Shown here one piece after another: positions 1-9,218 of a DNA stretch of 33,126 nucleotides. Below the pieces are notes generated by a model that ran no database searches, was not told the origin of the DNA, and saw only the letters and a list, made by a program, of their open reading frames with translations. The stretch comes from Flavobacteriales bacterium (GTDB taxonomy: Bacteria; Bacteroidota; Bacteroidia; Flavobacteriales_D; Crocinitomicaceae). The stretch's first letter is position 1, and every line of letters starts with the position of its first letter. The stretch is from NCBI GenBank assembly GCA_947458985.1, contig CANHBA010000002.1, forward strand, positions 1 to 33,126, in the 5' to 3' direction. The position numbers and the translations under genes were made by a program.

Positions 1-1005
1 ATTTATAAATACTTTGACCATTTCTGGATCAATATCGGGATATACTCCGTGACCCAAATTTACAATATGTCTTTGACTTTTAAAGGAATTGAGCATTTTT
101 TTGGTTTCTTGCTCGATCATTTGTGGGCTACCATAGAGTACACAAGGATCTAAATTGCCTTGTAAAGTCTTTTGCTCCTGAACCAAACTTCGTGCCACAG
201 GCACTGACATGTTCCAGTCTAGGCCGATGGTGGTGCAAGACAACTGAGCAATTTCGGGCAAAGAAGCCACTGCTCCTTTTGAAAATACCGTAAATGGCGT
301 TCCTTCCAGAGCCGAACAAATTTGCTGGATGTAGCGCAAGCCAAACTCACGGTATTGGTCTTCACCAAGTATGCCTGCCCAAGAATCAAAAAGTTGGAGA
401 GCATCAGCGCCGGCTGCTAGTTGCCCTTTGAGATAGGCGATAGTGACGTCGGTAATGCGCTGTAGTAATTGATGTGCCAACAACGGCTGCGTGTAGAGTA
501 ATTTTCTGGATTCACTGAAAGTCTTGGACCCTTTACCTTCGACCATGTAACATAAGATAGTCCAGGGGGCGCCGGCAAAACCAATGAGGGGAACGCGGCC
601 GTTTAGACCTGCTTTAGTTTGTTTGAGGGCTTCAAAAACATACGACAATCTGTCTTGCACATCGATGTGGGTGTCGAGTTGGTCGAATTGTGCTTGGCTG
701 CGAATGGTATTTTCAAACCAAGGACCCTTTTGTTCAATCATTTGGTAAGGCAAACCCATTGCTTCGGGAATGACTAAAATATCTGAGAAAATGATAGCGG
801 CATCTACACCGAGTAGATCTACGGGCTGAATAGTAACTTCCGTTGCAAACTCAGGGGTTTCTACCAATTCTTTAAAGCCAGAGAGCTTGGCGCGAACGGC
901 GCGGTATTCTGGTAAGATTCGGCCTGCCTGACGCATAAGCCATACTGGATAGCGCTCGATGGCCTCGCCACGGTGCGCGCGTAGAAATAAGTCGTTTTGA
1001 AACAT
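1..1005 (-). CDS. hemE: Uroporphyrinogen decarboxylase (3' end beyond window)
   Basis: Decarboxylates the four acetate side chains of uroporphyrinogen III to give coproporphyrinogen III, a cytoplasmic step of heme synthesis. The ORF track misses it because no stop codon lies in the window. It reads openly for 335 codons from an ATG at 1005. The N-terminus carries the family signature [11 protein letters not shown] near residue 25. Further on are [15 protein letters not shown] and LFDSWAGIL, which line the substrate pocket in this family. Usual length is about 340-345 residues, so only a few C-terminal residues are missing. It follows ung on the same strand, but a TAnnTTTG box in the 18-base gap suggests its own promoter. 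The identification is very secure. Confidence 0.96.
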   Translation of the reverse strand, partial: MFQNDLFLRAHRGEAIERYPVWLMRQAGRILPEYRAVRAKLSGFKELVETPEFATEVTIQPVDLLGVDAAIIFSDILVIPEAMGLPYQMIEQKGPWFENTIRSQAQFDQLDTHIDVQDRLSYVFEALKQTKAGLNGRVPLIGFAGAPWTILCYMVEGKGSKTFSESRKLLYTQPLLAHQLLQRITDVTIAYLKGQLAAGADALQLFDSWAGILGEDQYREFGLRYIQQICSALEGTPFTVFSKGAVASLPEIAQLSCTTIGLDWNMSVPVARSLVQEQKTLQGNLDPCVLYGSPQMIEQETKKMLNSFKSQRHIVNLGHGVYPDIDPEMVKVFIN

Positions 1006-1010
1006 CTTTG

Positions 1011-1018
1011 CAAAGGTA
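1011..1018 (-). promoter_or_regulatory. Candidate -7 box of hemE promoter
   Basis: The minus strand reads TACCTTTG, matching the Bacteroidota -7 consensus TAnnTTTG. It ends five bases before the hemE ATG, so the transcript would be leaderless or nearly so. No -33 TTG is present at the expected spacing, so this is supported only by the box and its position. Confidence 0.45.
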
Positions 1019-1023
1019 AGCAA

Positions 1024-1695
1024 TTACCATTGAATTTCTTGCTTGCCCAGCATGCGCAAAAACGCATTTGTTTTGCTGAACGGCTTGCTTCCAAAAAAAC
1101 CGCGGTGAGCTGCCAATGGCGAAGGGTGCACCGCTTTTAAAATCAAGTGCTTAGTAGCATCAATCCGACTTGCTTTGGCTTGGGCTTTTGCGCCCCAAAG
1201 GATAAACACCATATTTTCTTTATTGCTGGCAATTTTTTCAATGACAGCATCTGTAAATTGTTCCCAACCCCAATTTTTATGGCTATCCGCCTGCCCTTCG
1301 TGTACCGTTAGAACAGAATTGAGCAACAAAACACCTTGCTGCGCCCAATGCGTAAGATCGCCGTTTTTCAAATCTGGAAGTGCAAGGTCATTTTTTCTCT
1401 CTTTAAAAATATTTACCAAGCTTTTGGGTAATGGCCGGACATCGGAAGCGACTGAAAAGCATAAACCGTTCGCATGACCCTTCGTTGGATACGGATCTTG
1501 GCCTAAAATAACCACGCAGAGATCTTCCCAAGGACACAATTCAAAAGCTTTGAAAAGTTGATCTTGAGGCGGAAAAACAAGGGGATCCGAAAGCAAATAG
1601 GCTTGCGCTACTTTTTCTTGGAGTGATAAAAAATAGGGGGTATTGAATTGATCCACCAAAATAGGATACCAAGTTGAATCTGAAGGAAAATTCAT
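1024..1695 (-). CDS. ung: Uracil-DNA glycosylase, family 1
   Basis: Removes uracil from DNA as the first step of base excision repair. The 223-residue protein has the usual family-1 length. It shows the water-activating motif GQDPYP (Asp67), the uracil-binding LLLNSVLTV segment (Asn126) and the minor-groove loop HPSPLAAHRGFFG (His190). All expected catalytic elements are intact. The ATG at 1695 lies one base after the stop of the upstream sialidase-like gene, which implies co-transcription and translational coupling. The downstream neighbour is hemE. Identification is essentially certain. Confidence 0.97.
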   Translation of the reverse strand: MNFPSDSTWYPILVDQFNTPYFLSLQEKVAQAYLLSDPLVFPPQDQLFKAFELCPWEDLCVVILGQDPYPTKGHANGLCFSVASDVRPLPKSLVNIFKERKNDLALPDLKNGDLTHWAQQGVLLLNSVLTVHEGQADSHKNWGWEQFTDAVIEKIASNKENMVFILWGAKAQAKASRIDATKHLILKAVHPSPLAAHRGFFGSKPFSKTNAFLRMLGKQEIQW

Positions 1696-1696
1696 A

Positions 1697-2968
1697 TTAG
1701 TCGAGATCTATCAAGGCCACCCACAAGGTGATTTTACCGCTGTCCATGCGCGGCCAAATGGGGCGAATTCTTCCATCATAGGCAGCTATGCCTAGATAAT
1801 CTCCAAAGAAAACCATCGGATTAGGCACAAAAGACTGAGTGGAAACGCGTTGTTCCTTGAAAGTTTGACCTCCATCGGTGCTAGTGGCCCAAATGACGTC
1901 TGTTTGGTTGTCTTTGAAGCGTCTGCGGTCGTAGTACACAAAATGAAGGTCGCCACGAACGGGGTCAATGGCCATGGAAGTCAGGAATTGATGACGCGGC
2001 TCTTTGTCTTGATTCACACGAATAGGTTCAGACCAAGTGAGGCCTCCATCGCTTGATTTCAAGAGCCAAACGTCGGTGTTGTCGGGTCCATTGCGTTGGT
2101 CGCACCAATTGAGATAAAGTGTTCCGTTATTGGGACCGCCGCTTAAATCGGACATCAAAAAAGGCAAACCGTTGGCGCGGTATATGCCCGGAATTTGGAT
2201 ATCCCAACCTCCAATATGGTCTGAGAGTTTGCGCTCTTCAGCCAACCAAGTGAGGCCACCGTCGGTAGATTTTTGAAACATGATGCCGCGCGGACCGGTC
2301 CAACAAACATAGATTTCGCCATTTGGGCCTAATGCCGGTACGGCGCCTTCTACGGTGTTGTCGCCATCTAGGCAGTCGCCGCCGAATTTGGAAATCCGAA
2401 GCGGGGCAGTCCAGCTAAGGCCCCGGTCGGTAGATTTTGAAAAAACAATGATGGAGGTGTCTTTAGGATCGGCTGAATCGTAGGCATCGAACTGCGTCCA
2501 GGTCATGTAAAGTACGTTTGTTTTGGGGTCGATCACTACCCAATGTTTGTCTTGCACTTTTGTACCGTTGGGTTTAGGGAAAGAACCTTTCGAGAATTGA
2601 CCCGGTTTGTCGGCAAACTGACATACAATACGGTCTAGATGACTTGATTTATCGTAATCACTGAGGTGAAAATAATACAATCTACCTTGTTGGTCGTATT
2701 GCAAAACCGGATCGCCAAATACACCATAAGGGCTTTTTAAAGCGCTTGACTTCCAGGTTTGACCGCCATCCGACGAATAGTGATAGCCCTGTAAGACGGT
2801 TCCGGCAGAAAGCTCATCGGGATTGCGCGGATTGATGGCAATAGAAGGCTCGCATTCGTTGAACGCATATTTGGCAGCCACCGGTGGAATTTGAACATTT
2901 TTAACAGGCTGCGCTTGGAGTGCGAACGCTAAAAGGTTAGCGCAACCAATAAGTAAGTAACGGCGCAT
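1697..2968 (-). CDS. Exported sialidase-like (BNR/Asp-box) beta-propeller protein
   Basis: The ORF track starts at 3007, but the internal ATG at 2968 (MRRYLLIGCANLLAFALQAQ) gives a clean signal peptide and reduces the overlap with the upstream gene to 32 bases, so I prefer it (423 residues). Five Asp-box repeats of the S-x-D-x-G-x-T-W type are visible, near residues 65, 179, 234, 305 and 362, which fits a six-bladed propeller. I cannot find the FRIP motif of GH33 sialidases or confidently place the arginine triad, so enzymatic sialidase activity is not supported. It is more safely called a sialidase-fold exported protein. It sits between an M61 peptidase and ung. Confidence 0.75.
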   Translation of the reverse strand: MRRYLLIGCANLLAFALQAQPVKNVQIPPVAAKYAFNECEPSIAINPRNPDELSAGTVLQGYHYSSDGGQTWKSSALKSPYGVFGDPVLQYDQQGRLYYFHLSDYDKSSHLDRIVCQFADKPGQFSKGSFPKPNGTKVQDKHWVVIDPKTNVLYMTWTQFDAYDSADPKDTSIIVFSKSTDRGLSWTAPLRISKFGGDCLDGDNTVEGAVPALGPNGEIYVCWTGPRGIMFQKSTDGGLTWLAEERKLSDHIGGWDIQIPGIYRANGLPFLMSDLSGGPNNGTLYLNWCDQRNGPDNTDVWLLKSSDGGLTWSEPIRVNQDKEPRHQFLTSMAIDPVRGDLHFVYYDRRRFKDNQTDVIWATSTDGGQTFKEQRVSTQSFVPNPMVFFGDYLGIAAYDGRIRPIWPRMDSGKITLWVALIDLD

Positions 2969-4706
2969 TGAGATCTTTAATTTGAAGTGAGAATTGTGGT
3001 TTGGCATAGGTTTTCATGACGCATTTGGTGCTAAATAATTTACCATCTCGAGATAGTAACAATTCCATAGAAACACCCGGCTGTAGGTTGTTGTATTTGT
3101 TTTCCAAACCTGCTTTATCTATTCTGTAACCGTCACAGGCAAGTATTTCATCGCCTACGCTAATGCCCGCATCTTCGGCTGCAGAACCGCTTCGAACTGT
3201 TCTCACCTTTAGTACTTCGCCTGGTTCCAATGCAGCTCCAAAGTTGGTTAGGGTACTGGTCTGATCGGTCACTTTAAGACCCATTGGTTCAAAGTATTTT
3301 TGGTAGGGGATGATCGCCGTTCCGTTGACATATTGCGTGAAAAATGCGTGTAGGTCTTCGCCACAATAATTGGCTAATTCTTGTTCAAATTCGGTCTCGG
3401 AAAAACCGCGTTTGAGGTCTAGAGCATATTTTTGATAAAGCAGCTGCATGAAACCATCTAAGCTTTGTTTGCCTTTTGATCTTTGAATGAGGTAGGCATC
3501 TAAAACCGCACCAATGACTGCTCCACGCGAATAATAAGTCATGGTGGTATTGCTCGAATTTTCATTGGGGCGGTAAGCTTTGATCCAGGCGTCAAAACTC
3601 GCATGCGCAACGGGCTGTACCCTCGAGCCAGGGCTTCCTTCGACATAATTGATTTGCGACTGCAACTTGTTGAGAAAGTCAGCCTTGGTGTAAAATCCGG
3701 CGCGCAAAAGCAGCAACTCATCGTAATAGGAGGTAATGCCTTCCATGACCCAAAGCAAAGACGTATAGCATTCTTGGTCGTAATTAAATGGGCCTAATTC
3801 AATAGGGCGAATGCGCTTGACATTCCACAAATGAAAATACTCATGGGCCACCAAATTGATGAAGCCTAAATAATTGGAACCTGTATAAGACCAACGGCTT
3901 ACGCTGAGCACACAAGAATTGAGATGTTCTAAGCCGCCTTGGCCGTCCGTAACGTTGTGCACAATAAAGAGGTAATCTTGATTGGGGTTGCTTCCAAATA
4001 CCGCTGTTGCAGCCTCTACTACTTTGGCCATGTCGCGCTGAAGTTCTGCAATATTGTAGTTGGCTTCTCCGTACATCGCCACGCGGTGACGCACTCCGGC
4101 AGCCATAAAAGAAAACTCTTGTTGGTTGCCAATCTCGATGGGGCTGTCTACTAATTGATCGTAGTCTTTGAAAACAAAACTTTGGCAACCAGGTTCTGAT
4201 TTAAAATCGGCAGGCGCCAAAGCCGTACTTACTTTCTTGAAGCTGGCATGTGGGTAAATTTTGAGAACGCCGAGCTGATTGCGGGTTTCTTCGGTATACA
4301 TGAATACACCTGCACCAGCTACAAAACCGTGTGTGTTGTCTAAAAATGGGGTTCGAACCGGCAACTCAAAGGCATAGACTTCATAAAAAACTGTATAAGA
4401 GGCCGTGCCATTGCATTGTACTTCCCAAGCATTTTTTGCTTTCTTTTTGACGGTAAGTTCTTTTCCCTGCGCATCAATGGCACGCACCTGATTGAGGTTC
4501 TTGGAAAATTCACGCACTAAATAAGAGCCTGGCGTCCAAACGGGTAATTTGAATTCTTGTACCGCAGCTGTATTTTCCTGAACATCAATTTTCACCGCAA
4601 AATAATGCGAATTAGGTTGTGGCATTGACAAATGGTAGGTCAGTTTACTGGCTTGCAGCGCAAAAGGAAGCCAAAACAATAGAAGAAGAAAATAACGTGA
4701 TTTCAT
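2937..4706 (-). CDS. M61-family (glycyl) aminopeptidase with C-terminal PDZ domain, exported
   Basis: A zinc metallopeptidase of family M61. I chose the ATG at 4706 rather than the track's 4733 because it starts directly with a signal peptide (MKSRYFLLLLFWLPFALQA). The 589-residue protein has the family's N-terminal beta domain, then GLEHLNS and the zinc motif HEYFH followed by LWNVKRIRP (track residues 297-310). A PDZ domain occupies roughly the last 100 residues (AGISVGDEILACDGYRI). All catalytic hallmarks are present. It probably works in the periplasm or on the outer membrane, trimming peptides. It lies 56 bases after purT and overlaps the start of the sialidase-like gene. Confidence 0.88.
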   Translation of the reverse strand: MKSRYFLLLLFWLPFALQASKLTYHLSMPQPNSHYFAVKIDVQENTAAVQEFKLPVWTPGSYLVREFSKNLNQVRAIDAQGKELTVKKKAKNAWEVQCNGTASYTVFYEVYAFELPVRTPFLDNTHGFVAGAGVFMYTEETRNQLGVLKIYPHASFKKVSTALAPADFKSEPGCQSFVFKDYDQLVDSPIEIGNQQEFSFMAAGVRHRVAMYGEANYNIAELQRDMAKVVEAATAVFGSNPNQDYLFIVHNVTDGQGGLEHLNSCVLSVSRWSYTGSNYLGFINLVAHEYFHLWNVKRIRPIELGPFNYDQECYTSLLWVMEGITSYYDELLLLRAGFYTKADFLNKLQSQINYVEGSPGSRVQPVAHASFDAWIKAYRPNENSSNTTMTYYSRGAVIGAVLDAYLIQRSKGKQSLDGFMQLLYQKYALDLKRGFSETEFEQELANYCGEDLHAFFTQYVNGTAIIPYQKYFEPMGLKVTDQTSTLTNFGAALEPGEVLKVRTVRSGSAAEDAGISVGDEILACDGYRIDKAGLENKYNNLQPGVSMELLLSRDGKLFSTKCVMKTYAKPQFSLQIKDLNAPLLTYWLR

Positions 4707-4762
4707 GGGGTATTTAAATAAATGATAGTTCAAGATGACAAGTGCATTTGTTGAGTCAAAAG

Positions 4763-5926
4763 TTATTCCAAAATCTGAATACTTGCCGCATCTAATTTTG
4801 CTTTTTGGACCAATTCTTCTACGGACTCAGTTCCAAAACGCAAAGCAACTGCCATTCGGCGATACGGACGCATAGTTGGTTTACCAAAAATGCGCACTTC
4901 TGTATTTGGATCTTGTAAAACGAGGTCGAGGCCTGCAAAAGAAGGTGCGCTATTGCTGTTGTGCTGCGCAAGTACAACTGCACTCGCTCCGTTTTGGAGT
5001 TGCCTAATTTCTGAAATAGGCAAGCCGAGTACGGCACGCGCATGTAGTTCAAATTCATTGAGGTTCTGGGTGCCTGCAAGCGTAACCATTCCGGTGTCGT
5101 GCGGGCGCGGTGAAAGCTCTGAAAAATAGGCGCCTTCAGGGGTGATAAAAAACTCGACGCCCCAAATTCCGGCGCCGCCGAGTTCTTGGGTAACGCGTGC
5201 TGCCATGTCTTGGGCCTCCGCTAAGTGGTCCGGATTCATGGGCATTGGTTGCCAACTTTCTTGGTAGTCGCCGCGCTCCTGGCGGTGGCCAATTGGCGCA
5301 CAAAATAAAGTTGGGCCGTTTTGTTGGGTGACTGTTAATAGCGTGATTTCGTAATCAAAATTGATGAAGCCCTCCACAATAACCTCCTTGAGGTCGCCTC
5401 TCGAGCCTTCCATGGCGTAGGTCCAGGCTGTTTCGATATCTGCTTCGGTTCTGATCACAGACTGCCCCTTTCCAGAACTGGACATCAGTGGCTTAACCAC
5501 ACAAGGATAACCACAAAAAGCTACGCCTTGCTTCAGTTCTTCAAGCGAAGTTGCATAACGGTAAGGTGCCGTGCGGACGCCTACTTTCTGGGCTGCTAAA
5601 TCGCGGATCGCCTTGCGGTTCATGGTAAAATTAGCGGCTTTTGCACTGGGTACAACTTGGATACCTTGTGCCTCGTAGTCATAAAATCTTTCGGTTCTAA
5701 TGGCTTCAATTTCAGGGACAATGATATTTGGCTGATGCTTCGCTACAACCATGTCGAGGGCTGCTGCGTCTAACATATCGATGACCTCAAACTGATCTGC
5801 CACTTGCATTGCAGGCGCTCCTGCATAGCTATCTACCGCAATAACTGTTTGACCATATCGTTTGGCTGCAATAGCGAACTCTTTTCCGAGTTCACCTGAG
5901 CCGAGTAAGAGAATTTTGAACTTCAT
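4763..5926 (-). CDS. purT: Formate-dependent phosphoribosylglycinamide formyltransferase
   Basis: An ATP-grasp enzyme that makes formyl-GAR from GAR, formate and ATP in purine synthesis, replacing the folate-dependent PurN step. At 387 residues it has the normal PurT length. The N-terminal domain opens with the nucleotide-binding loop [11 protein letters not shown]. The ATP-grasp core shows [15 protein letters not shown], and the metal-binding stretch reads [24 protein letters not shown], typical of PurT/PurK. It is divergent from the VTC gene, with 50 bases between start codons, and heads the minus-strand cluster. A TAnnTTTG box ends four bases before the start codon. Confidence 0.95.
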   Translation of the reverse strand: MKFKILLLGSGELGKEFAIAAKRYGQTVIAVDSYAGAPAMQVADQFEVIDMLDAAALDMVVAKHQPNIIVPEIEAIRTERFYDYEAQGIQVVPSAKAANFTMNRKAIRDLAAQKVGVRTAPYRYATSLEELKQGVAFCGYPCVVKPLMSSSGKGQSVIRTEADIETAWTYAMEGSRGDLKEVIVEGFINFDYEITLLTVTQQNGPTLFCAPIGHRQERGDYQESWQPMPMNPDHLAEAQDMAARVTQELGGAGIWGVEFFITPEGAYFSELSPRPHDTGMVTLAGTQNLNEFELHARAVLGLPISEIRQLQNGASAVVLAQHNSNSAPSFAGLDLVLQDPNTEVRIFGKPTMRPYRRMAVALRFGTESVEELVQKAKLDAASIQILE

Positions 5927-5930
5927 GAAG

Positions 5931-5938
5931 CAAATGTA
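5931..5938 (-). promoter_or_regulatory. Candidate -7 box of purT promoter
   Basis: The minus strand reads TACATTTG, a match to TAnnTTTG, four bases before the purT ATG. This geometry predicts a leaderless message. No matching -33 element was seen. Confidence 0.45.
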
Positions 5939-5959
5939 AGCAAACAGCTAAGAATTTGT

Positions 5960-5967
5960 TATTTTTG
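5960..5967 (+). promoter_or_regulatory. Candidate -7 box for the VTC-to-HsdR-N operon
   Basis: TATTTTTG matches TAnnTTTG and ends nine bases before the ATG of the VTC gene. The box shares a 50-base divergent region with the purT promoter. No TTG at -33 is visible, so the assignment is tentative. Confidence 0.4.
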
Positions 5968-5976
5968 GAAACATAG

Positions 5977-6732
5977 ATGAGTGATATTAAGATAGCAATC
6001 GAGCAGTTTGACCCCATAGACCTCCGCGAAATGGCCGATGTCAACCTGATGAACCGCGTAGATACCAAGTTTGCCTTTCGCCAAGACGACCTTTTGCGTT
6101 TTCTACCAATTTTAGCTGCCGATTACCGCGCACTCAAGGTAGAGGGCACTATGCTACCTCACTATGAAAGCCTTTATTTCGACGATTCTTCTTTTTCTTT
6201 TTTCCGAGACCACCACAATGGTAAAGCAGACCGCTTTAAAGTGCGGATCAGAAAATACGTCGAATCCAATATCCATTTTTTAGAAATCAAGCACAAAATC
6301 AAAGGAAGAACCGACAAACGCCGCATCCTGACCCATGATTTCAACGAGCTTCAGGACGAAAAAGAACGCGACTTTCTACGCAGGCAACTCAACGAAGATG
6401 CGCAACTCGTTCCTACCATGTGGAATGCTTTTCAACGCATTACACTCGTTTCTAAAACCAGTAAAGAACGGCTCACCCTTGACTTCAACATCCATTTTCA
6501 TATGGGAGAGGTCAAGCGCGATTTTGCCCAACTCGTCATTGCCGAACTCAAACAAGAATCCCTAGACCGCAACTCGCCTTTTTACAAACTCATGAAAAAA
6601 GAGCGGATCAGACCCTATCGCCTTTCCAAATATTGCATTGGCAGTGTCGAAATCTACGGTGAAGAAGTACTCAAATTCAATCGCTTCAAAAAGAAGCTTC
6701 TCTTTTTAAATAAAATCAACCATGCTAACTGA
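5977..6732 (+). CDS. VTC-domain polyphosphate polymerase
   Basis: A member of the triphosphate tunnel metalloenzyme superfamily related to the catalytic domain of yeast Vtc4, which makes polyphosphate from ATP. In the 251 residues I see the tunnel residues in order: VDTKF (Lys31), YESLYFDD, FKVRIRKY (88-94), FLEIKHKIKGRTDKRR (Glu103, Lys105), ERLTLDFN (165-171), IAELKQE (Glu190, Lys192) and SKYC near 218. No transmembrane helix is present. Its 3' end overlaps the DUF4956 membrane protein by 11 bases; the two families often sit together in bacteria, suggesting a membrane-coupled polymerase. Activity here is inferred from the family, not shown. Confidence 0.85.
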   Translation: MSDIKIAIEQFDPIDLREMADVNLMNRVDTKFAFRQDDLLRFLPILAADYRALKVEGTMLPHYESLYFDDSSFSFFRDHHNGKADRFKVRIRKYVESNIHFLEIKHKIKGRTDKRRILTHDFNELQDEKERDFLRRQLNEDAQLVPTMWNAFQRITLVSKTSKERLTLDFNIHFHMGEVKRDFAQLVIAELKQESLDRNSPFYKLMKKERIRPYRLSKYCIGSVEIYGEEVLKFNRFKKKLLFLNKINHAN

Positions 6733-7393
6733 TCTCTTATTCCTACTTCCACTTAAAAAAGCTATTACCCCAAACAGCATTACCTGGTTCAGCGAGGACT
6801 TCTACGGTCTGCTCATCCGACTCGGCATCAATCTTTTCTTCCTGACCATACTCATCAGGGTGTTATACTATACCAAAACGCGTCGCAAGGACTACCTTTT
6901 TACGTATTACTTAATTGGAACCATCACTTTTTTCTTGTGCTTTGGCCTCATGCAAATGGACATTGACACCGGAATGGGCTTAGGTTTATTCGCTATTTTC
7001 GGCATCATTCGCTACCGTACAGACGCCATTGAAATCAAAGAAATGACCTATCTCTTTATGATCATTGGCATCAGTGTAGTCAATGCATTAGCATCCAACG
7101 AACTCAGTATTTCTGAAGTCGGCGTCATCAACGTAACTGTCGTGTTATTAACCTACCTCTTAGAAAATGTGTGGTTAATGAAGCACGAAACGCGCAAGAC
7201 CATCAACTACGAGCGCATAGACCTCATCAAGCCCGAGAACCAAGATTTACTCAAAGCTGACCTCGAAAAACGTACAGGTCTTACTATCAACCGTGTTGAA
7301 GTCGGCAAAATTGACTTCCTAAACGACACTGCAATGGTTCGGATCTACTACTTTGCAGACGAACAAGAATTTTCTGACTACCACGTACAATAA
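6722..7393 (+). CDS. DUF4956 multi-pass membrane protein
   Basis: A 223-residue inner-membrane protein. Four hydrophobic segments are visible, at about residues 28-48, 58-78, 108-128 and 133-153, followed by a soluble C-terminal domain of about 65 residues. The stretch GIIRYRTDAIEIKEMTYLF between helices two and three is the conserved core of DUF4956. The start overlaps the end of the VTC gene by 11 bases (ATGCTAACTGA), and lpxK begins one base after its stop. The tight pairing with VTC suggests it helps localise or conduct the polyphosphate product, by analogy with the membrane subunits of the yeast VTC complex. This role is inference. Confidence 0.82.
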   Translation: MLTDLLFLLPLKKAITPNSITWFSEDFYGLLIRLGINLFFLTILIRVLYYTKTRRKDYLFTYYLIGTITFFLCFGLMQMDIDTGMGLGLFAIFGIIRYRTDAIEIKEMTYLFMIIGISVVNALASNELSISEVGVINVTVVLLTYLLENVWLMKHETRKTINYERIDLIKPENQDLLKADLEKRTGLTINRVEVGKIDFLNDTAMVRIYYFADEQEFSDYHVQ

Positions 7394-7394
7394 C

Positions 7395-8411
7395 ATGCGC
7401 CGGTTAGCGCTCTACCCTATTGCGCTCCTTTATGGGGCTGTCATTTGGTTGCGCAACCGCTGTTTTGACCTACAGCTTTTCAAGACACAACCCATCGAAG
7501 GCAAATCAATTTGCGTGGGCAACCTCGCGGTTGGTGGAACAGGCAAATCGCCACACGTTGCCTACTTCATCGAACTTCTTTGTGATCTATTACCCATACA
7601 AGTTTTAAGTCGAGGCTATGGTAGAAACACATCTGGATACCTCGAACTCACTAAAACTTCTACTGCATCCCAAGTTGGTGACGAATCCAAAATGCTTTAT
7701 GAGCAGTATCAAAACAAAGCCCAATTTGCCGTTTGTGAAAACCGTGCTTATGGCATTCAACAGCTCAGATCGAAAAAACCTGACTCCCTTATTTTACTGG
7801 ACGATGCCTTTCAACACCGACAGGTCAAAGCCGGACTAAACATTGTGCTTTCTGTGTTCGACCAGCCTATGCAGCAAGATTCGCTACTGCCCGCAGGAAG
7901 GCTCCGCGAACCCATGAGTGGACTGAACAGAGCCGATGCAATTGTCATTACCAAATGTCCAAAATTTGATACTTTCGACGCTGCGCTGTATGCCAAACAA
8001 TTTCAAAAGTGGCCAATTCCGGTATTTTTCTCGCGCTATACCTATCGAGCCCTTCAACCATTAGGTAAAATTATTCATGAGGTTCGGGAAGTTTTAATAG
8101 TGAGCGGCATCGCACTGCCAGAGCAACTGAACGAAGCTTTTGCGTCAGACATTCAAATTAGGCACAAATCCTATTCCGATCACCACGTCTATACGGCTGC
8201 TAACTTGGAAGAAATTCATCATTTTTTTGATACCTTTGCAACAGCAAACACCGCAATTGTTACAACCGCCAAAGATTGGGTTAAAATTCAGTCTTTGTTG
8301 AGCCCAAAAGACCTCCAAAAATACCCATGGTATTTACTGACTTTTGAGCTCGAATGGTCGGATCAAAATGCATTTAATCAATTTATCAGCGCTTATGTTG
8401 TCTCAAATTAA
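7395..8411 (+). CDS. lpxK: Tetraacyldisaccharide 4'-kinase
   Basis: Phosphorylates the 4' position of the lipid A disaccharide at the inner face of the inner membrane. The track start at 7353 lies inside the previous gene; the ATG at 7395 gives MRRLALYPIALLYGAVIWLRN, the expected membrane-associated N-terminal helix, and a 338-residue protein of normal length. The P-loop reads VGGTGKSPH, followed by SRGYGR and DDAFQHRQV, the catalytic and Walker-B-like region. Its 3' end overlaps the purine nucleoside phosphorylase gene by 17 bases. A second lipid A gene, lpxH, lies 4.5 kb downstream in the same run. Confidence 0.95.
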   Translation: MRRLALYPIALLYGAVIWLRNRCFDLQLFKTQPIEGKSICVGNLAVGGTGKSPHVAYFIELLCDLLPIQVLSRGYGRNTSGYLELTKTSTASQVGDESKMLYEQYQNKAQFAVCENRAYGIQQLRSKKPDSLILLDDAFQHRQVKAGLNIVLSVFDQPMQQDSLLPAGRLREPMSGLNRADAIVITKCPKFDTFDAALYAKQFQKWPIPVFFSRYTYRALQPLGKIIHEVREVLIVSGIALPEQLNEAFASDIQIRHKSYSDHHVYTAANLEEIHHFFDTFATANTAIVTTAKDWVKIQSLLSPKDLQKYPWYLLTFELEWSDQNAFNQFISAYVVSN

Positions 8412-9207
8412 AGAAAGTACCGCCTACATCCAAAGCAAAACAAATGTCCAACCTACAATTGGAATCATTTTAGGCACAGGCCTCGGAGGTTTAGTGAAAG
8501 AAATTGAAATCATCGACGAAATCAATTACCAAGATATCCCGCACTTCCCTGTGTCTACCGTAGAGAGTCATTCAGGCAAATTGATTTTTGGTCGAATTGG
8601 CGGCAAAAACGTTGTAGCCATGCAGGGTCGTTTTCACTATTACGAAGGATACACGCTTCAACAAGTCACCTTTCCGGTTCGCGTCATGAAACTTTTAGGC
8701 ATAGAACGCCTTTTTGTGAGCAACGCCTCGGGCGGTGTCAATCCAGATTTTGAAGTGGGTGAAATCATGGTCATGAACGACCACATCAATCTTTTTCCTG
8801 GCAACCCGCTCATCGGCAAAAACATCGACGAACTCGGGCCGCGCTTCCCAGACATGAGCGATCCTTACGACCAAGAAATGATCGACAAAGCTTGCTCCAT
8901 TGCCAAAGAGCTCGGTATTCGCGTAGCTGTTGGTTGTTATGCTGGCCTCACCGGCCCAACCCTCGAAACGCCATCCGAATACAAATACGTACGCACTATT
9001 GGCGCCGATGCCGTTGGGATGTCTACGGTACCAGAGGTCATTGTGGCGCGCCACATGAGCATTCCGTGTTTTGCTATCTCTATCATTACCGACTTAGGTG
9101 TTCCAGGAAAAATCAAAAAGGTAAGTGTACAAGACGTCATTGAAGTAGCTAGTCGTCAAGAGCCAAAAATGACTCAAATCATGAAAGAACTCATTTCTAG
9201 CATCTAA
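8395..9207 (+). CDS. Purine nucleoside phosphorylase (PNP/MTAP family)
   Basis: Cleaves purine (deoxy)ribonucleosides with phosphate to base and ribose-1-phosphate. I use the ATG at 8395 (MLSQIKESTAYIQSK), giving 270 residues as in trimeric PNPs, instead of the track start at 8344. Motifs include the phosphate loop GIILGTGLGGL, HFPVSTVESHSGKL, MQGRFHYYEGY and the purine-binding segment VGMSTVPEVIVARH. It shares 17 bases with the end of lpxK and precedes gatB by 11 bases. The assignment to the high-molecular-weight hexameric family is ruled out by these motifs. Gene name punA or deoD is not settled from sequence alone. Confidence 0.93.
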   Translation: MLSQIKESTAYIQSKTNVQPTIGIILGTGLGGLVKEIEIIDEINYQDIPHFPVSTVESHSGKLIFGRIGGKNVVAMQGRFHYYEGYTLQQVTFPVRVMKLLGIERLFVSNASGGVNPDFEVGEIMVMNDHINLFPGNPLIGKNIDELGPRFPDMSDPYDQEMIDKACSIAKELGIRVAVGCYAGLTGPTLETPSEYKYVRTIGADAVGMSTVPEVIVARHMSIPCFAISIITDLGVPGKIKKVSVQDVIEVASRQEPKMTQIMKELISSI

Positions 9208-9218
9208 ACCAACCCAAA

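Noticed and set aside
1175-1477. 100-residue plus-strand ORF
   Set aside because: Lies wholly antisense to ung, whose motifs are intact; no promoter or family resemblance.
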